From Isoptericola sediminis (GTDB lineage: Bacteria; Actinomycetota; Actinomycetes; Actinomycetales; Cellulomonadaceae): a stretch of DNA of 64,000 nucleotides. Where the stretch lies: positions 310,001-374,000 of the forward strand of contig NZ_JABFAJ010000024.1 of NCBI RefSeq assembly GCF_013085345.1, given 5' to 3'. The notes below the pieces were generated by a model. It searched no databases, had not been told where the DNA came from, and was given only the letters and a program-made list of their open reading frames with translations. Positions 21,219-29,384 of this stretch are shown piece by piece. The position numbers and the translations under genes were made by a program. Position 1 is the first letter of the stretch, and every line of letters begins with the position of its first letter.

Positions 21219-22655
21219 ATGACAGCACGAGCTCAGATCGGCGTCACCGGACTGGCGGTGATGGGCCGGAACCTCGCCCGGAACTTCGCCCGCCACGGGT
21301 ACACGGTGGCGGTGCACAACCGCAGCTACGGCAAGACGCAGTCCCTCATGGAGGAGGCCGGCGACGAGGGCGACTTCGTCCCCTCGGAGTCGATGGCCGA
21401 CTTCGTCGCCTCGCTCGAGCGCCCCCGCAAGGTCGTCATCATGGTCAAGGCCGGCGCGGCCACCGACGCCGTGATCGACGAGCTGCTGCCGCTGCTGGAG
21501 GACGGCGACATCGTCGTCGACGCCGGCAACGCCCACTTCCCGGACACGATCCGCCGCGAGGAGGCGCTGAGCGCCCGCGGCCTGCACTTCGTCGGCACCG
21601 GGGTCTCCGGCGGCGAGGAGGGCGCGCTGCTCGGCCCGTCGATCATGCCCGGCGGCACCCGGGAGTCCTACGAGTCGCTCGGCCCGATCCTCGAGGCCGT
21701 CTCGGCCAAGGTCGACGGCACGCCGTGCTGCACGTACGTGGGCCCGAACGGTGCCGGCCACTTCGTGAAGATGGTCCACAACGGCATCGAGTACGCCGAC
21801 ATGCAGCTCATCGCCGAGGCCTACGACCTGCTCCGGGCCGGCCTGGGGGCCTCCGCCGCCGAGATCGGCGAGATCTTCGCGGCCTGGAACGAGGGCGACC
21901 TCGAGTCTTTCCTCATCGAGATCACCGCCGACGTGCTCCGGCACGTCGACGCCGAGACCGGCCAGGCCTTCGTCGACATCGTCCTGGACCAGGCCGAGCA
22001 GAAGGGCACCGGCCGGTGGACCGTGCAGAACGGTCTCGACCTGGGCGTGCCCATCACCGGGATCGCCGAGGCGACGTTCGCGCGCGCCCTGTCCGGCGGC
22101 GTGCCGCAGCGCGAGGCCGGCCGCCGGGCGCTGCCGGCGAACGCCGAGCCGCTGCAGGTCGCCGACCGGGACGCGTTCGTCGAGGACGTCCGCCAGGCGC
22201 TGTACGCCTCCAAGGTGGTCGCCTACTCCCAGGGCTTCGACCAGATCGCCGCCGCGTCGGCCGAGCACGGCTGGGACATCGACCGCGGTGCCATGGCGCG
22301 CATCTGGCGCGGGGGCTGCATCATCCGGGCCCGGTTCCTCAACCGGATCACCGAGGCCTACGAGCGTGACCCGCAGCTCCCGCTGCTGCTGTCGGACGAG
22401 TACTTCACCGACGCCGTCGGCAACGGCCTGTCCGCGTGGCGCCGCGTCGTGGCCCGGGCCGCGTCGGCCGGCATCCCCGCCCCGGCGTTCTCGTCGTCGC
22501 TGGCCTACTACGACGGCGTCCGCGCGGAGCGCCTGCCCGCCGCGCTCATCCAGGCGCAGCGTGACTTCTTCGGTGCGCACACCTATCGTCGCACCGACCG
22601 CGAGGGGACGTTCCACACCCTCTGGTCCGGTGACCGTTCCGAGCAGGAGGCCTGA
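21219..22655 (+). CDS. gnd: NADP-dependent 6-phosphogluconate dehydrogenase, decarboxylating
   Basis: 478 residues, the long 6PGDH form. It oxidises 6-phosphogluconate to ribulose 5-phosphate in the oxidative pentose phosphate pathway. The Rossmann motif GVTGLAVMGRNLARN, substrate loop GVSGGEEGALLGPSIMPGG, and catalytic KMVHNGIEYADMQLI (Lys, Asn) are present, and the C-terminal all-helical domain ends at HTYRRTDREGTFHTLW. ATG 21219 follows GAGGAAGCAGGAAG. It is 7 nt upstream of the first ATP-grasp gene and probably co-transcribed with it, although functionally distinct. Confidence 0.96.
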   Translation: MTARAQIGVTGLAVMGRNLARNFARHGYTVAVHNRSYGKTQSLMEEAGDEGDFVPSESMADFVASLERPRKVVIMVKAGAATDAVIDELLPLLEDGDIVVDAGNAHFPDTIRREEALSARGLHFVGTGVSGGEEGALLGPSIMPGGTRESYESLGPILEAVSAKVDGTPCCTYVGPNGAGHFVKMVHNGIEYADMQLIAEAYDLLRAGLGASAAEIGEIFAAWNEGDLESFLIEITADVLRHVDAETGQAFVDIVLDQAEQKGTGRWTVQNGLDLGVPITGIAEATFARALSGGVPQREAGRRALPANAEPLQVADRDAFVEDVRQALYASKVVAYSQGFDQIAAASAEHGWDIDRGAMARIWRGGCIIRARFLNRITEAYERDPQLPLLLSDEYFTDAVGNGLSAWRRVVARAASAGIPAPAFSSSLAYYDGVRAERLPAALIQAQRDFFGAHTYRRTDREGTFHTLWSGDRSEQEA

Positions 22656-22662
22656 CACCCCC

Positions 22663-24003
22663 GTGACCCACCCCCAGTCGGTTCCCGAGGCCGCCACGAG
22701 CGACCCCGGGTTCCACCCCGTGATCGTCGGTTCCGACATCGGCGTGTACGCGCTGACGCGGTCCTTCCACGAGGCCTACGGCCTGCGCACCACGGTGGTC
22801 GCCTTCGCCGAGCCCGGCCCCATCGCGCACTCGCAGCTCATCGACACCGTGCTGTCCGGCACCGCCGCCGAGGAGATCGTCGCGACCCTCGAGCGGGTGG
22901 CGCGCGAGCGTCGGGGGGCCGGGCACCGTGAGCCGCTGCTGCTGCAGTCGAACATGGACTGGGTCGTGCGCATCCTCGCGCACCACCGGTCCGCGCTGCA
23001 GGCCGCCGGCTACGTGCTGCCGTACGCCGACATGGGTCTCATCGACCGCATCTGCGACAAGGCCGAGTTCTCCGCCGTGTGCACCGAGCTGGGCATCCCC
23101 ACGCCGGCCACCGTGATCCAGGACTTCGCCACCGCGGACGAGCCGGGGTGGAAGCCTGCGCCGGTCGGCTTCGACTACCCGGTGATCGCCAAGCCGGCAT
23201 CCAGCGCCGACTACCACGACGTGCACTTCGCCGGGAAGAAGAAGATCTACGAGATCGCCTCCCGCGCCGAGCTGGACAGCCTGTGGGGCAGCCTGCGGCG
23301 CGCGGGGTTCCGGGGGCGGTTCCTCGTCCAGGAGATGATCCCGGGCGACGACACCCAGATGCGCTCGGTCACGACGTACTCCGACACCTCGGGACGGGTG
23401 ACCCTGCGCTGCTCCGCCCGCGTGCTGCTGGAGGAGCGCACCCCCGCCGCCCGGGGCAACCCGTCGGCGATGATCGTCGAGCCGATCGAGGAGATCCTCG
23501 ACGCGGCCCAGCGGCTGTGCGAGCACGTCGGCTGGCACGGGTTCGCCAACTTCGACGTCAAGCTCGACCCGCGTGACGGCGTCTACAAGTTCTTCGAGCA
23601 GAACCCCCGCATCGGGCGCAACAACTACTACCTGACCGCGGGCGGCCAGAACCCGACCGAGGTGCTCGTCGACGACGTGATCCGCCGCGAGCGTCGCGAG
23701 CAGGTCACGGCGCGGCGCGAGGTGCTCTACTGCGTGGTGCCGCACCGGCTGCTGCGCCGCTACGTCCTCGACGAGGGGCTGCGCGCCCGGGTCGTGGGGC
23801 TGATGCGCACCGGACGCACCGTGCACCCGCTGCGCTACGCCGCCGACGCCTCGCCGCGCCGCCGGCTGTACGTGCTCACCGCCCTGGTGAACCACGTGCG
23901 CAAGTACCGGCGCTACTACCCGGCCAGCGCCCTGCAGGCCAACTATGACGCGGCCCGCCGCGCGACGACGCGGCGCACCGCCGCAGGACAGGAGACCCGA
24001 TGA
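22663..24003 (+). CDS. ATP-grasp carboxylate-amine ligase, paralogue 1 (D-aspartate-ligase-like)
   Basis: 446 residues from GTG 22663; AGGAGG lies 12 nt upstream, inside the end of gnd. The N-terminal preATP-grasp segment is VIVGSDIGVYALTRSFHEAYG. The ATP-grasp core has YPVIAKPASSADYHDV, FAGKKKIYEI, LVQEMIPGDDTQMRS and the metal-binding FEQNPRIGRNNYY. The opening segment and order match the D-aspartate ligases that attach D-Asp to the stem-peptide lysine in Enterococcus and Lactococcus (from memory). The same operon encodes a near-identical-fold paralogue and an Asp/Glu racemase, so a peptidoglycan cross-bridge role is likely but unproven. Confidence 0.78.
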   Translation: MTHPQSVPEAATSDPGFHPVIVGSDIGVYALTRSFHEAYGLRTTVVAFAEPGPIAHSQLIDTVLSGTAAEEIVATLERVARERRGAGHREPLLLQSNMDWVVRILAHHRSALQAAGYVLPYADMGLIDRICDKAEFSAVCTELGIPTPATVIQDFATADEPGWKPAPVGFDYPVIAKPASSADYHDVHFAGKKKIYEIASRAELDSLWGSLRRAGFRGRFLVQEMIPGDDTQMRSVTTYSDTSGRVTLRCSARVLLEERTPAARGNPSAMIVEPIEEILDAAQRLCEHVGWHGFANFDVKLDPRDGVYKFFEQNPRIGRNNYYLTAGGQNPTEVLVDDVIRRERREQVTARREVLYCVVPHRLLRRYVLDEGLRARVVGLMRTGRTVHPLRYAADASPRRRLYVLTALVNHVRKYRRYYPASALQANYDAARRATTRRTAAGQETR

Positions 24004-25283
24004 GCCGCCGGCTGCAGCCCGTCGTCCTCGGCGGTGACATCGGCGCCTACTCCCTGGCCCGGTCCTTCCACGAGGCCTACGGCGTGCGGCCGGTGGTCGT
24101 CTCCGGGATGTCCACGGGGCTCGTACGCCACTCGCGGATCCTGCAGCACGTCGTGGAGCCCGGGATCGACGACCCCGACGTCGTGGTGGCGCGGCTGCGG
24201 GCGATCGCCGACGAGCACGCCGACGCCGACCTGATCGCCGTCGGGTCGGCGGACTGGCTGGTCCGGCTCCTCGTCGAGCAGCGGGCCCGGCTCGAGGACC
24301 GCTACACGATCCCGTACGTCGACGAGAAGCTGCTGCACCGGCTCACCGACAAGGAAGGGTTCGGCGACCTGTGCGCCGAGCTCGGCATCGCCCACCCGAC
24401 GACGGTCGTCCACGACGTCGCCGCGGGCGGCGAGCCCGACACCTCCGAGCTGACCTTCCCGGTGATCGCCAAGGCGGCGAGCACGGCCGCGTACCACGAC
24501 GTGGAGTTCGCCGGGAAGAAGAAGGTCTTCCTCGTCGACACCCGTGAGGAGCTCGTCGACCTGCTCCGGCGGGTCCACGACGCGGGGTACCAGGGGTCGT
24601 TCGTCGTCCAGGACTACATCCCCGGGGACGACTCCGGGATGCGGATCCTCACCTGCTACTCCGACGCCACGGGCAAGGTGCGCTTCTCCGCCTACGGTCA
24701 CGTGCTGCTCGAGGAGCACACGCCCGGCGCCCTGGGGAACCCGGCCGGCATCATCACGCAGGTCAACCACGAGGTCGTCGAGCAGGCCACCCGGATGCTC
24801 GAGCACGTGGGCTGGACCGGCTTCGCGAACTTCGACCTCAAGTACGACCCGCGCGACGGCCGGTACGTGTTCTTCGAGCTGAACCCGCGCCTGGGTCGCT
24901 CGAACTTCTACATCACCGCCGCCGGGGCGAACGCCGTGAAGTTCTACGTGCACGAGCACGTGCAGGGCCTGGACCCCGACCCGCGGGCGGTGCTCGGGGC
25001 GGACGTGCCGCTCACCGCCTCCGGCGAGCTCGAGGCGGAGCACCTGTACACGGTGCTGCCCGGCGCCCTGCTGCGCCGGTACGTACTCGATGACGAGGTG
25101 CGCTCGACCGCACGCCGCCTCGCCCGCCGCGGACGGTCCACCAACCCGCTGTGGTACCGCGCGGAGACGGACCCGCGGCGGCTGGCGTACCTGGCGATCG
25201 CCCAGCTCAACCAGTGGCGCAAGTACGCGCAGCACTACCCGGTCGCCGAGGCCCGCCGCCTCGCGTGGCGGGGCTCGGCGTGA
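24000..25283 (+). CDS. ATP-grasp carboxylate-amine ligase, paralogue 2
   Basis: 427 residues. ATG 24000 overlaps the stop of paralogue 1 by 4 nt (ATGA). Domain order is the same: VVLGGDIGAYSLARSFHEAYG, FPVIAKAASTAAYHDVEFAG, FVVQDYIPGDDSGMRIL, and FFELNPRLGRSNFYITA with the Mg-binding Glu and Asn. The C-terminal arm LLRRYVLDDEVRSTARRLA is also shared with paralogue 1. Having two related ligases suggests two different residues or acceptors; which one uses a D-amino acid cannot be read. The next gene overlaps by 4 nt, so all three proteins should be produced together. Confidence 0.78.
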   Translation: MSRRLQPVVLGGDIGAYSLARSFHEAYGVRPVVVSGMSTGLVRHSRILQHVVEPGIDDPDVVVARLRAIADEHADADLIAVGSADWLVRLLVEQRARLEDRYTIPYVDEKLLHRLTDKEGFGDLCAELGIAHPTTVVHDVAAGGEPDTSELTFPVIAKAASTAAYHDVEFAGKKKVFLVDTREELVDLLRRVHDAGYQGSFVVQDYIPGDDSGMRILTCYSDATGKVRFSAYGHVLLEEHTPGALGNPAGIITQVNHEVVEQATRMLEHVGWTGFANFDLKYDPRDGRYVFFELNPRLGRSNFYITAAGANAVKFYVHEHVQGLDPDPRAVLGADVPLTASGELEAEHLYTVLPGALLRRYVLDDEVRSTARRLARRGRSTNPLWYRAETDPRRLAYLAIAQLNQWRKYAQHYPVAEARRLAWRGSA

Positions 25284-26020
25284 GCACCACCTCGGACGCC
25301 GGGGCCACGGGACCGATGCCGCCGGTCGGGGTGATCGGCGGCGTCGGGCCGCTGGCCACGGCCTACTTCCTGCAGCGGGTCGTGCAGCTCACCGACGCCG
25401 AGCGCGACCAGGAGCACGTCGACCTCGTGGTGCTCAACCACGCGACGATCCCGGACCGCACCGACTTCGTGCTCGGTCGGTCGATGGACGACCCCGGCCC
25501 GGTGCTGGCCCGCGACGCGGCGCGTCTCGAGGCCTTCGGGGTGCGGTTCCTGGTGATGCCGTGCAACACCGCGCACTACTTCACCCAGCAGGTGCTCGAC
25601 GCGGTCACCGTGCCGTTCGTGTCCATCGTCGACGTGACCGTCGCCGCCGCGCGGGCCCGCGTGCCGGACCTGACGCGCGTGGGGCTGCTGGCCACGGCCG
25701 GCACCGTCGCCTCCCGCGTGTACGACCACGCCTTCGCCGCCCACGGCATCGACGTCGTCGCCCCGGACGAGGCCGACCAGGAGCGCGTCAACGCCGTGAT
25801 CTACGAGCAGGTCAAGGCCGGTCGCCCGGCCGACCCCGACGCGCTGCGCCAGGTCGCGGCGCGTCTCGTCGACCGCGGCGCCGGGGTCGTCGTGCTCGGC
25901 TGCACCGAGCTGTCGGTGGCCGCCGTCGACCACGGGCTGCTGGACGAGCCGCCGTTCCTCGACTCGATGGACGAGCTCGTGCGCGCGACCATCACGCGGG
26001 CCGGGCACCGGGTGCGGTAG
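25280..26020 (+). CDS. Aspartate/glutamate racemase family protein
   Basis: 246 residues from GTG 25280, overlapping the previous stop (GTGA). Both catalytic cysteines are present: VMPCNTAHYF (about 94) and LGCTELSVAA (about 208), with GVIGGVGPLATAYF at the N-terminus. These cofactor-independent enzymes interconvert L- and D-Asp (or Glu). Linked to two ATP-grasp ligases, it most likely supplies the D-amino acid for the cell-wall bridge. Asp versus Glu specificity is not decidable here; it is not a close match to canonical MurI. Confidence 0.85.
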   Translation: MSTTSDAGATGPMPPVGVIGGVGPLATAYFLQRVVQLTDAERDQEHVDLVVLNHATIPDRTDFVLGRSMDDPGPVLARDAARLEAFGVRFLVMPCNTAHYFTQQVLDAVTVPFVSIVDVTVAAARARVPDLTRVGLLATAGTVASRVYDHAFAAHGIDVVAPDEADQERVNAVIYEQVKAGRPADPDALRQVAARLVDRGAGVVVLGCTELSVAAVDHGLLDEPPFLDSMDELVRATITRAGHRVR

Positions 26021-26028
26021 ACCTGGGC

Positions 26029-26053
26029 CTCAGCCGTGCTGTCGTCGGCTGAG
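26029..26053. terminator. Hairpin between convergent genes
   Basis: CTCAGCCG and CGGCTGAG form an 8-bp stem with a 9-nt loop, 8 nt after the racemase stop. Confidence 0.55.
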
Positions 26054-26117
26054 TCTGCGGTTGCGCTGCGGGCGGGTCCCTCGTTCCTCGGGCCCCACCC
26101 TGCGCTGCACCTCCGCC

Positions 26118-26615
26118 TCAGCCGAGCTCGCTGGTGCCGGCGTACAGGTGCAGCACGGGTACCTGCAGCACGTCCCGGGCACGGGAGGCCCAGTCGGTGT
26201 GGAAGGTGTCCTCCACGGCGTGCGGATAGGTCACCACGACGACCTCGTCGCCGCCGTCCGCGACGGCGCGCTGCAGCGTCGGCAGCGGGTCGTCCTCGGT
26301 GACCTCGCCCGAGGCGGTGGCGCCGCGGTCGCGGAACAGCTCCACGGACTCGGTGACCTGCTCGGCGGCGGTCGCCGTGGCCTGCTGGGGCGTCGGCTCC
26401 TTGCCGATCAGGTCGTCCCACGCCTCACGCAGCTCGAGCATCCCGAGGTGGTCCAGCACGGAGGACACGACCCGGTGCTCCGTGTCGGCGGGCACCAGCA
26501 CGCGATAGGCGATCTCGGCGTCCATCTCGGTGTGCAGCCCGGTGATGTGGTCGACGTCGGCGGAGGTCAGCGCGTCCTCGCTGAGGACGACGACGGTCCA
26601 TGCTTCTGCAGACAT
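26118..26615 (-). CDS. Universal-stress-protein-like hypothetical protein
   Basis: 165 residues. The central and C-terminal pattern (a VELFRDRGATASGEVTEDDPLP strand-helix unit, then GGDEVVVVTYPHAVEDTF and a terminal VPVLHLYAG strand) resembles half of a UspA-like alpha/beta nucleotide-binding fold, but the glycine-rich ATP loop GxxGS is absent. It is strongly acidic. Start ATG 26615 has TAGGTT at 6 nt, a leaderless signature. No specific function can be assigned. Confidence 0.72.
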   Translation of the reverse strand: MSAEAWTVVVLSEDALTSADVDHITGLHTEMDAEIAYRVLVPADTEHRVVSSVLDHLGMLELREAWDDLIGKEPTPQQATATAAEQVTESVELFRDRGATASGEVTEDDPLPTLQRAVADGGDEVVVVTYPHAVEDTFHTDWASRARDVLQVPVLHLYAGTSELG

Positions 26616-26621
26616 GGCAGC

Positions 26622-26627
26622 AACCTA
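26622..26627 (-). promoter_or_regulatory. -10 box (TAGGTT) of the USP-like gene, leaderless
   Basis: TAGGTT, GCTGCC, then ATG 26615 on the minus strand. Confidence 0.6.
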
Positions 26628-26669
26628 CGGCACCGCCGCCCGCGGTGCCCAGGGGGCCGCCGGCACGGG

Positions 26670-27428
26670 TCACCCGACCTCCCAGCGCGCGAGCAGCGTG
26701 CCGGAGGGACCGGACAGGAGGTGGCCGAGACGCAGCTCCCGCCCGGCGCCCGGCTCCCGGTCCCGGGGGGCGGCGACGATCCGGCCGGGTCCCGGCCCGG
26801 CCAGCATCGGTGACGTCGTCACGCACAGCTCGTCGACGAGGTCCGCGGCCAGCATGTCGGCGAGCAGGCCGGGACCGCCCTCGCACAGCACCCGCGCCAG
26901 GCCGCGCGCGGTGAGCGCCTCGCGGGCCGCGCGCAGGTCCACGCCGTCCTCGGTGCCGTCCGGGCACTCCAGCACCCGGTCCTCGCCGACGGCGGCCCCG
27001 GCCTCCTGCGCCCCTGCGCGCCCGGTGACCACCAGCGGGGGACGGGGGCCGTCGAGCGTCGCCCAGGGCACCTGGCCGCTGCGGGTGACGATCGCGAGCT
27101 CGAGCGGCGCGGTGGCGAGACGTTCCAGGCCGCGGGGTCGGGACAGGCCCGTGTACCCCTCCTGCCGGGCGGTCCCGGCGCCGACGAGGACGACGTCGGC
27201 CAGCGCGCGCAGGACGCGGAAGACCCGCCAGTCCGCGGGGTCGTTGATCGAGGCGGACCGGCCGTCAGGACCCCAGGCGGCCCCGTCGACGGTGGCGATC
27301 ATGTTCGCCCGCACGAACGGCCCGTCCGGCACCCTGTACAGGTCCGCGAGGACGTGCTCGTCGGCGTCGGGCGGGATCTCGCCGACGGTGGGGAGATGAC
27401 GGACCAGCGGGGGCGTGTCGGAACTCAC
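26670..27428 (-). CDS. RibD C-terminal-domain pyrimidine reductase family protein
   Basis: 252 residues from GTG 27428. DHFR-like RibD_C fold: RANMIATVDGAAWGPDG near the N-terminus, LADVVLVGAGTARQEGY, LARVLCEGGPGLLADMLAADLVDEL and TSPMLAG. It would reduce a pyrimidine or flavin-precursor ketone with NAD(P)H. The deaminase half of RibD is absent and no other riboflavin genes are nearby, so a role in riboflavin synthesis is only possible. Divergent from zapE with 38 bp between starts; TAGTCT lies 7 nt upstream. Confidence 0.85.
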   Translation of the reverse strand: MSSDTPPLVRHLPTVGEIPPDADEHVLADLYRVPDGPFVRANMIATVDGAAWGPDGRSASINDPADWRVFRVLRALADVVLVGAGTARQEGYTGLSRPRGLERLATAPLELAIVTRSGQVPWATLDGPRPPLVVTGRAGAQEAGAAVGEDRVLECPDGTEDGVDLRAAREALTARGLARVLCEGGPGLLADMLAADLVDELCVTTSPMLAGPGPGRIVAAPRDREPGAGRELRLGHLLSGPSGTLLARWEVG

Positions 27429-27452
27429 AGCGGCCAGACTACGACGCCCGCA

Positions 27453-27458
27453 TAGGGT
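27453..27458 (+). promoter_or_regulatory. -10 box (TAGGGT) of zapE
   Basis: TAGGGT is followed by 8 nt and GTG 27467. With the opposing TAGTCT at 27436-27441 it forms a compact divergent promoter pair. Confidence 0.55.
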
Positions 27459-27466
27459 GGATCGTC

Positions 27467-28531
27467 GTGACAGCAGTGCAGTCCAGCGACACGACCGCCA
27501 TCGGCTCCCTGGTGGCGGTCCGTCCCGCCTTCTCCGCCGACCGCCTCCTGGCGGACCTCGTCCCGCCGCGGCACTTCGCCGACGCGCGGTTCGCTACCTA
27601 CCGCGCGAACCCGGACCACCCCAGCCAGGCCGCCGCGGTCGCCCGGCTGCAGGAGGTGGCCGCCGAGATCGCGCGCCCGGCGCCGAGCGGGCTGCGTTCG
27701 CTGCTCGGCCGTCGTCGTCCGGCGCCCGCCGTCTACATGGACGGCGGGTTCGGCGTGGGCAAGACCCACCTGCTGACCTCGCTCGCGCACGCCGTGCGGG
27801 AGGAGCTCGGGGCCGACGCGGCCGCCTACGGGACCTTCGTGGAGTACACGAACCTCGTCGGCGCCCTCGGGTTCCTGCCGACGGTCGACGCCCTCTCCAC
27901 CAAGAAGCTCGTCTGCATCGACGAGTTCGAGCTGGACGACCCGGGTGACACCGTGCTGATGTCCCGCCTGCTGCGCGAGCTCGCCGACCGCGGCGTCGCC
28001 CTCGCGGCCACGTCGAACACCCTGCCGGACGCCCTCGGCGAGGGACGGTTCGCGGCGGAGGACTTCCTGCGTGAGATCCAGGCGCTCGCGGACCGTTTCG
28101 AGGTGCTCCGTGTCGACGGCGAGGACTACCGGCACCGGTCGGTGGTCACGGACGCCGCGCCGCTCGCCACCGAGGTCGTGCGCATCGCCGCGGCCGCGCG
28201 TCCCCGCGCGGTGGTCGACGACTTCTCCGACATCCTCGCGCACCTGGCGACCGTGCACCCGAGCCGTTACGGGGCGCTGCTCGACGGCGTCGAGGTGGTC
28301 GGGCTGACCGGGGTGCGACCGGTGACCCGCCAGGAGGTCGCCCTGCGACTGGTCGTGCTCGTGGACCGCTTGTACGACCGCGACGTGCCGGTGCTGCTGG
28401 CCGGGGCGGACCCGCGCGCGCTGTTCAGCGAGGAGATGCTGCGCGGCGGCTACCGCAAGAAGTACTACCGGGCGCTGTCGCGTCTGGGTGCGCTGGCCGA
28501 GGACGGCCGGGCGCTCCTCGACGAGGCCTGA
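27467..28531 (+). CDS. zapE: AFG1/ZapE-like AAA+ ATPase
   Basis: 354 residues. Walker A is GGFGVGKTHL (about 94-103) and Walker B is LVCIDEFELDDPGDT. The AFG1 family marks follow: SNTLPDALGEGRF, the arginine-containing REIQALADRFEV, and C-terminal GGYRKKYYRALSRL. In E. coli ZapE binds FtsZ and supports division under oxygen limitation; the yeast relative works in mitochondrial protein quality control. Which role holds in actinobacteria is unknown. GTG 27467 is almost at the predicted transcription start. The gene converges on PPK2 with 4 bp between the stops. Confidence 0.92.
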   Translation: MTAVQSSDTTAIGSLVAVRPAFSADRLLADLVPPRHFADARFATYRANPDHPSQAAAVARLQEVAAEIARPAPSGLRSLLGRRRPAPAVYMDGGFGVGKTHLLTSLAHAVREELGADAAAYGTFVEYTNLVGALGFLPTVDALSTKKLVCIDEFELDDPGDTVLMSRLLRELADRGVALAATSNTLPDALGEGRFAAEDFLREIQALADRFEVLRVDGEDYRHRSVVTDAAPLATEVVRIAAAARPRAVVDDFSDILAHLATVHPSRYGALLDGVEVVGLTGVRPVTRQEVALRLVVLVDRLYDRDVPVLLAGADPRALFSEEMLRGGYRKKYYRALSRLGALAEDGRALLDEA

Positions 28532-28535
28532 GCCG

Positions 28536-29384
28536 TCACCCGCCGGTGAGCAGCCGGCGCTGACGCTCCACGTCGAAGTCCGCCGCCGGCCACCGGAGGT
28601 CGAGGCCCCGCAGCGTGTGGCGCAGCAGCTCGCTCACGGCCAGCCGGGCGAACCACTTGCGGTCCGCGGGCACGACGTACCACGGCGCGACGTCGGTGCT
28701 GGTGCGGTCCAGCATCTCCTGGTAGGCGGCCTGGTACTCGCCCCACCGCTCCCGGGCGCGCAGGTCGGCCGGGTCGTACCTCCAGTGCTTCTCCGGCCGG
28801 TCCAGGCGGGAGACCAGCCGCTCGAGCTGCTCCTCGGGCGAGATGGCCAGCATCACCTTGACGATCTCGGTGCCGGCCGCGGCGATCTCGGCCTCGAAGG
28901 CGTTGATCTCGTCGTAGTGCGCCCGCCAGCTCGCCTCGGGCTGGAGCTCCTCGACCCGCACGACGAGCACGTCCTCGTAGTGCGACCGGTCGAAGACGCC
29001 CAGCAGCCCGGGCGACGGCAGGGCGCGCCGGATCCGCCACAGGAAGTCGTGGGCCTGCTCCTCGGGGGTGGGTCGCCCGAAGCCTCGGCACCGGACGCCC
29101 TGCGGGTCGACCATGCCCACGACGTGCCGCACGATCCCGCCCTTGCCGGAGGTGTCCATCCCCTGCAGGATCAGCAGGACGCTGCGCACGCCGCCCGTGC
29201 GGCCGTGGGCGAAGAGTCGTTCCTGCAGGTCCGACAGATCGTCCGCGTGGCCGGCGCGCAGCACCTTGGCGGCGCGCTTGCGGCCGGTGTAGCCCGGGGT
29301 GGAGCGGGTGTCGAGGGCGTCGAGGCGATCACCTGGCCGCCAGCGCAGGGAGGTCGCCGGGTGCTCGGTCCAGGCTGCGGTCAT
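28536..29384 (-). CDS. Polyphosphate kinase 2 family protein (polyP:nucleotide phosphotransferase)
   Basis: 282 residues from ATG 29384, which overlaps the upstream stop by one base. Walker A LQGMDTSGKGGIVRHV and Walker B GVFDRSHYEDVLVVRV are present, followed by the lid region LVSRLDRPEKHWRYDPADL. PPK2 enzymes move phosphate between polyphosphate and nucleoside mono- or diphosphates; size and lid place it among single-domain PPK2 proteins, but the AMP/ADP preference is not predictable. Co-transcribed with the TreZ-like gene, perhaps linking phosphate reserve and osmolyte or glycogen metabolism. Confidence 0.92.
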   Translation of the reverse strand: MTAAWTEHPATSLRWRPGDRLDALDTRSTPGYTGRKRAAKVLRAGHADDLSDLQERLFAHGRTGGVRSVLLILQGMDTSGKGGIVRHVVGMVDPQGVRCRGFGRPTPEEQAHDFLWRIRRALPSPGLLGVFDRSHYEDVLVVRVEELQPEASWRAHYDEINAFEAEIAAAGTEIVKVMLAISPEEQLERLVSRLDRPEKHWRYDPADLRARERWGEYQAAYQEMLDRTSTDVAPWYVVPADRKWFARLAVSELLRHTLRGLDLRWPAADFDVERQRRLLTGG

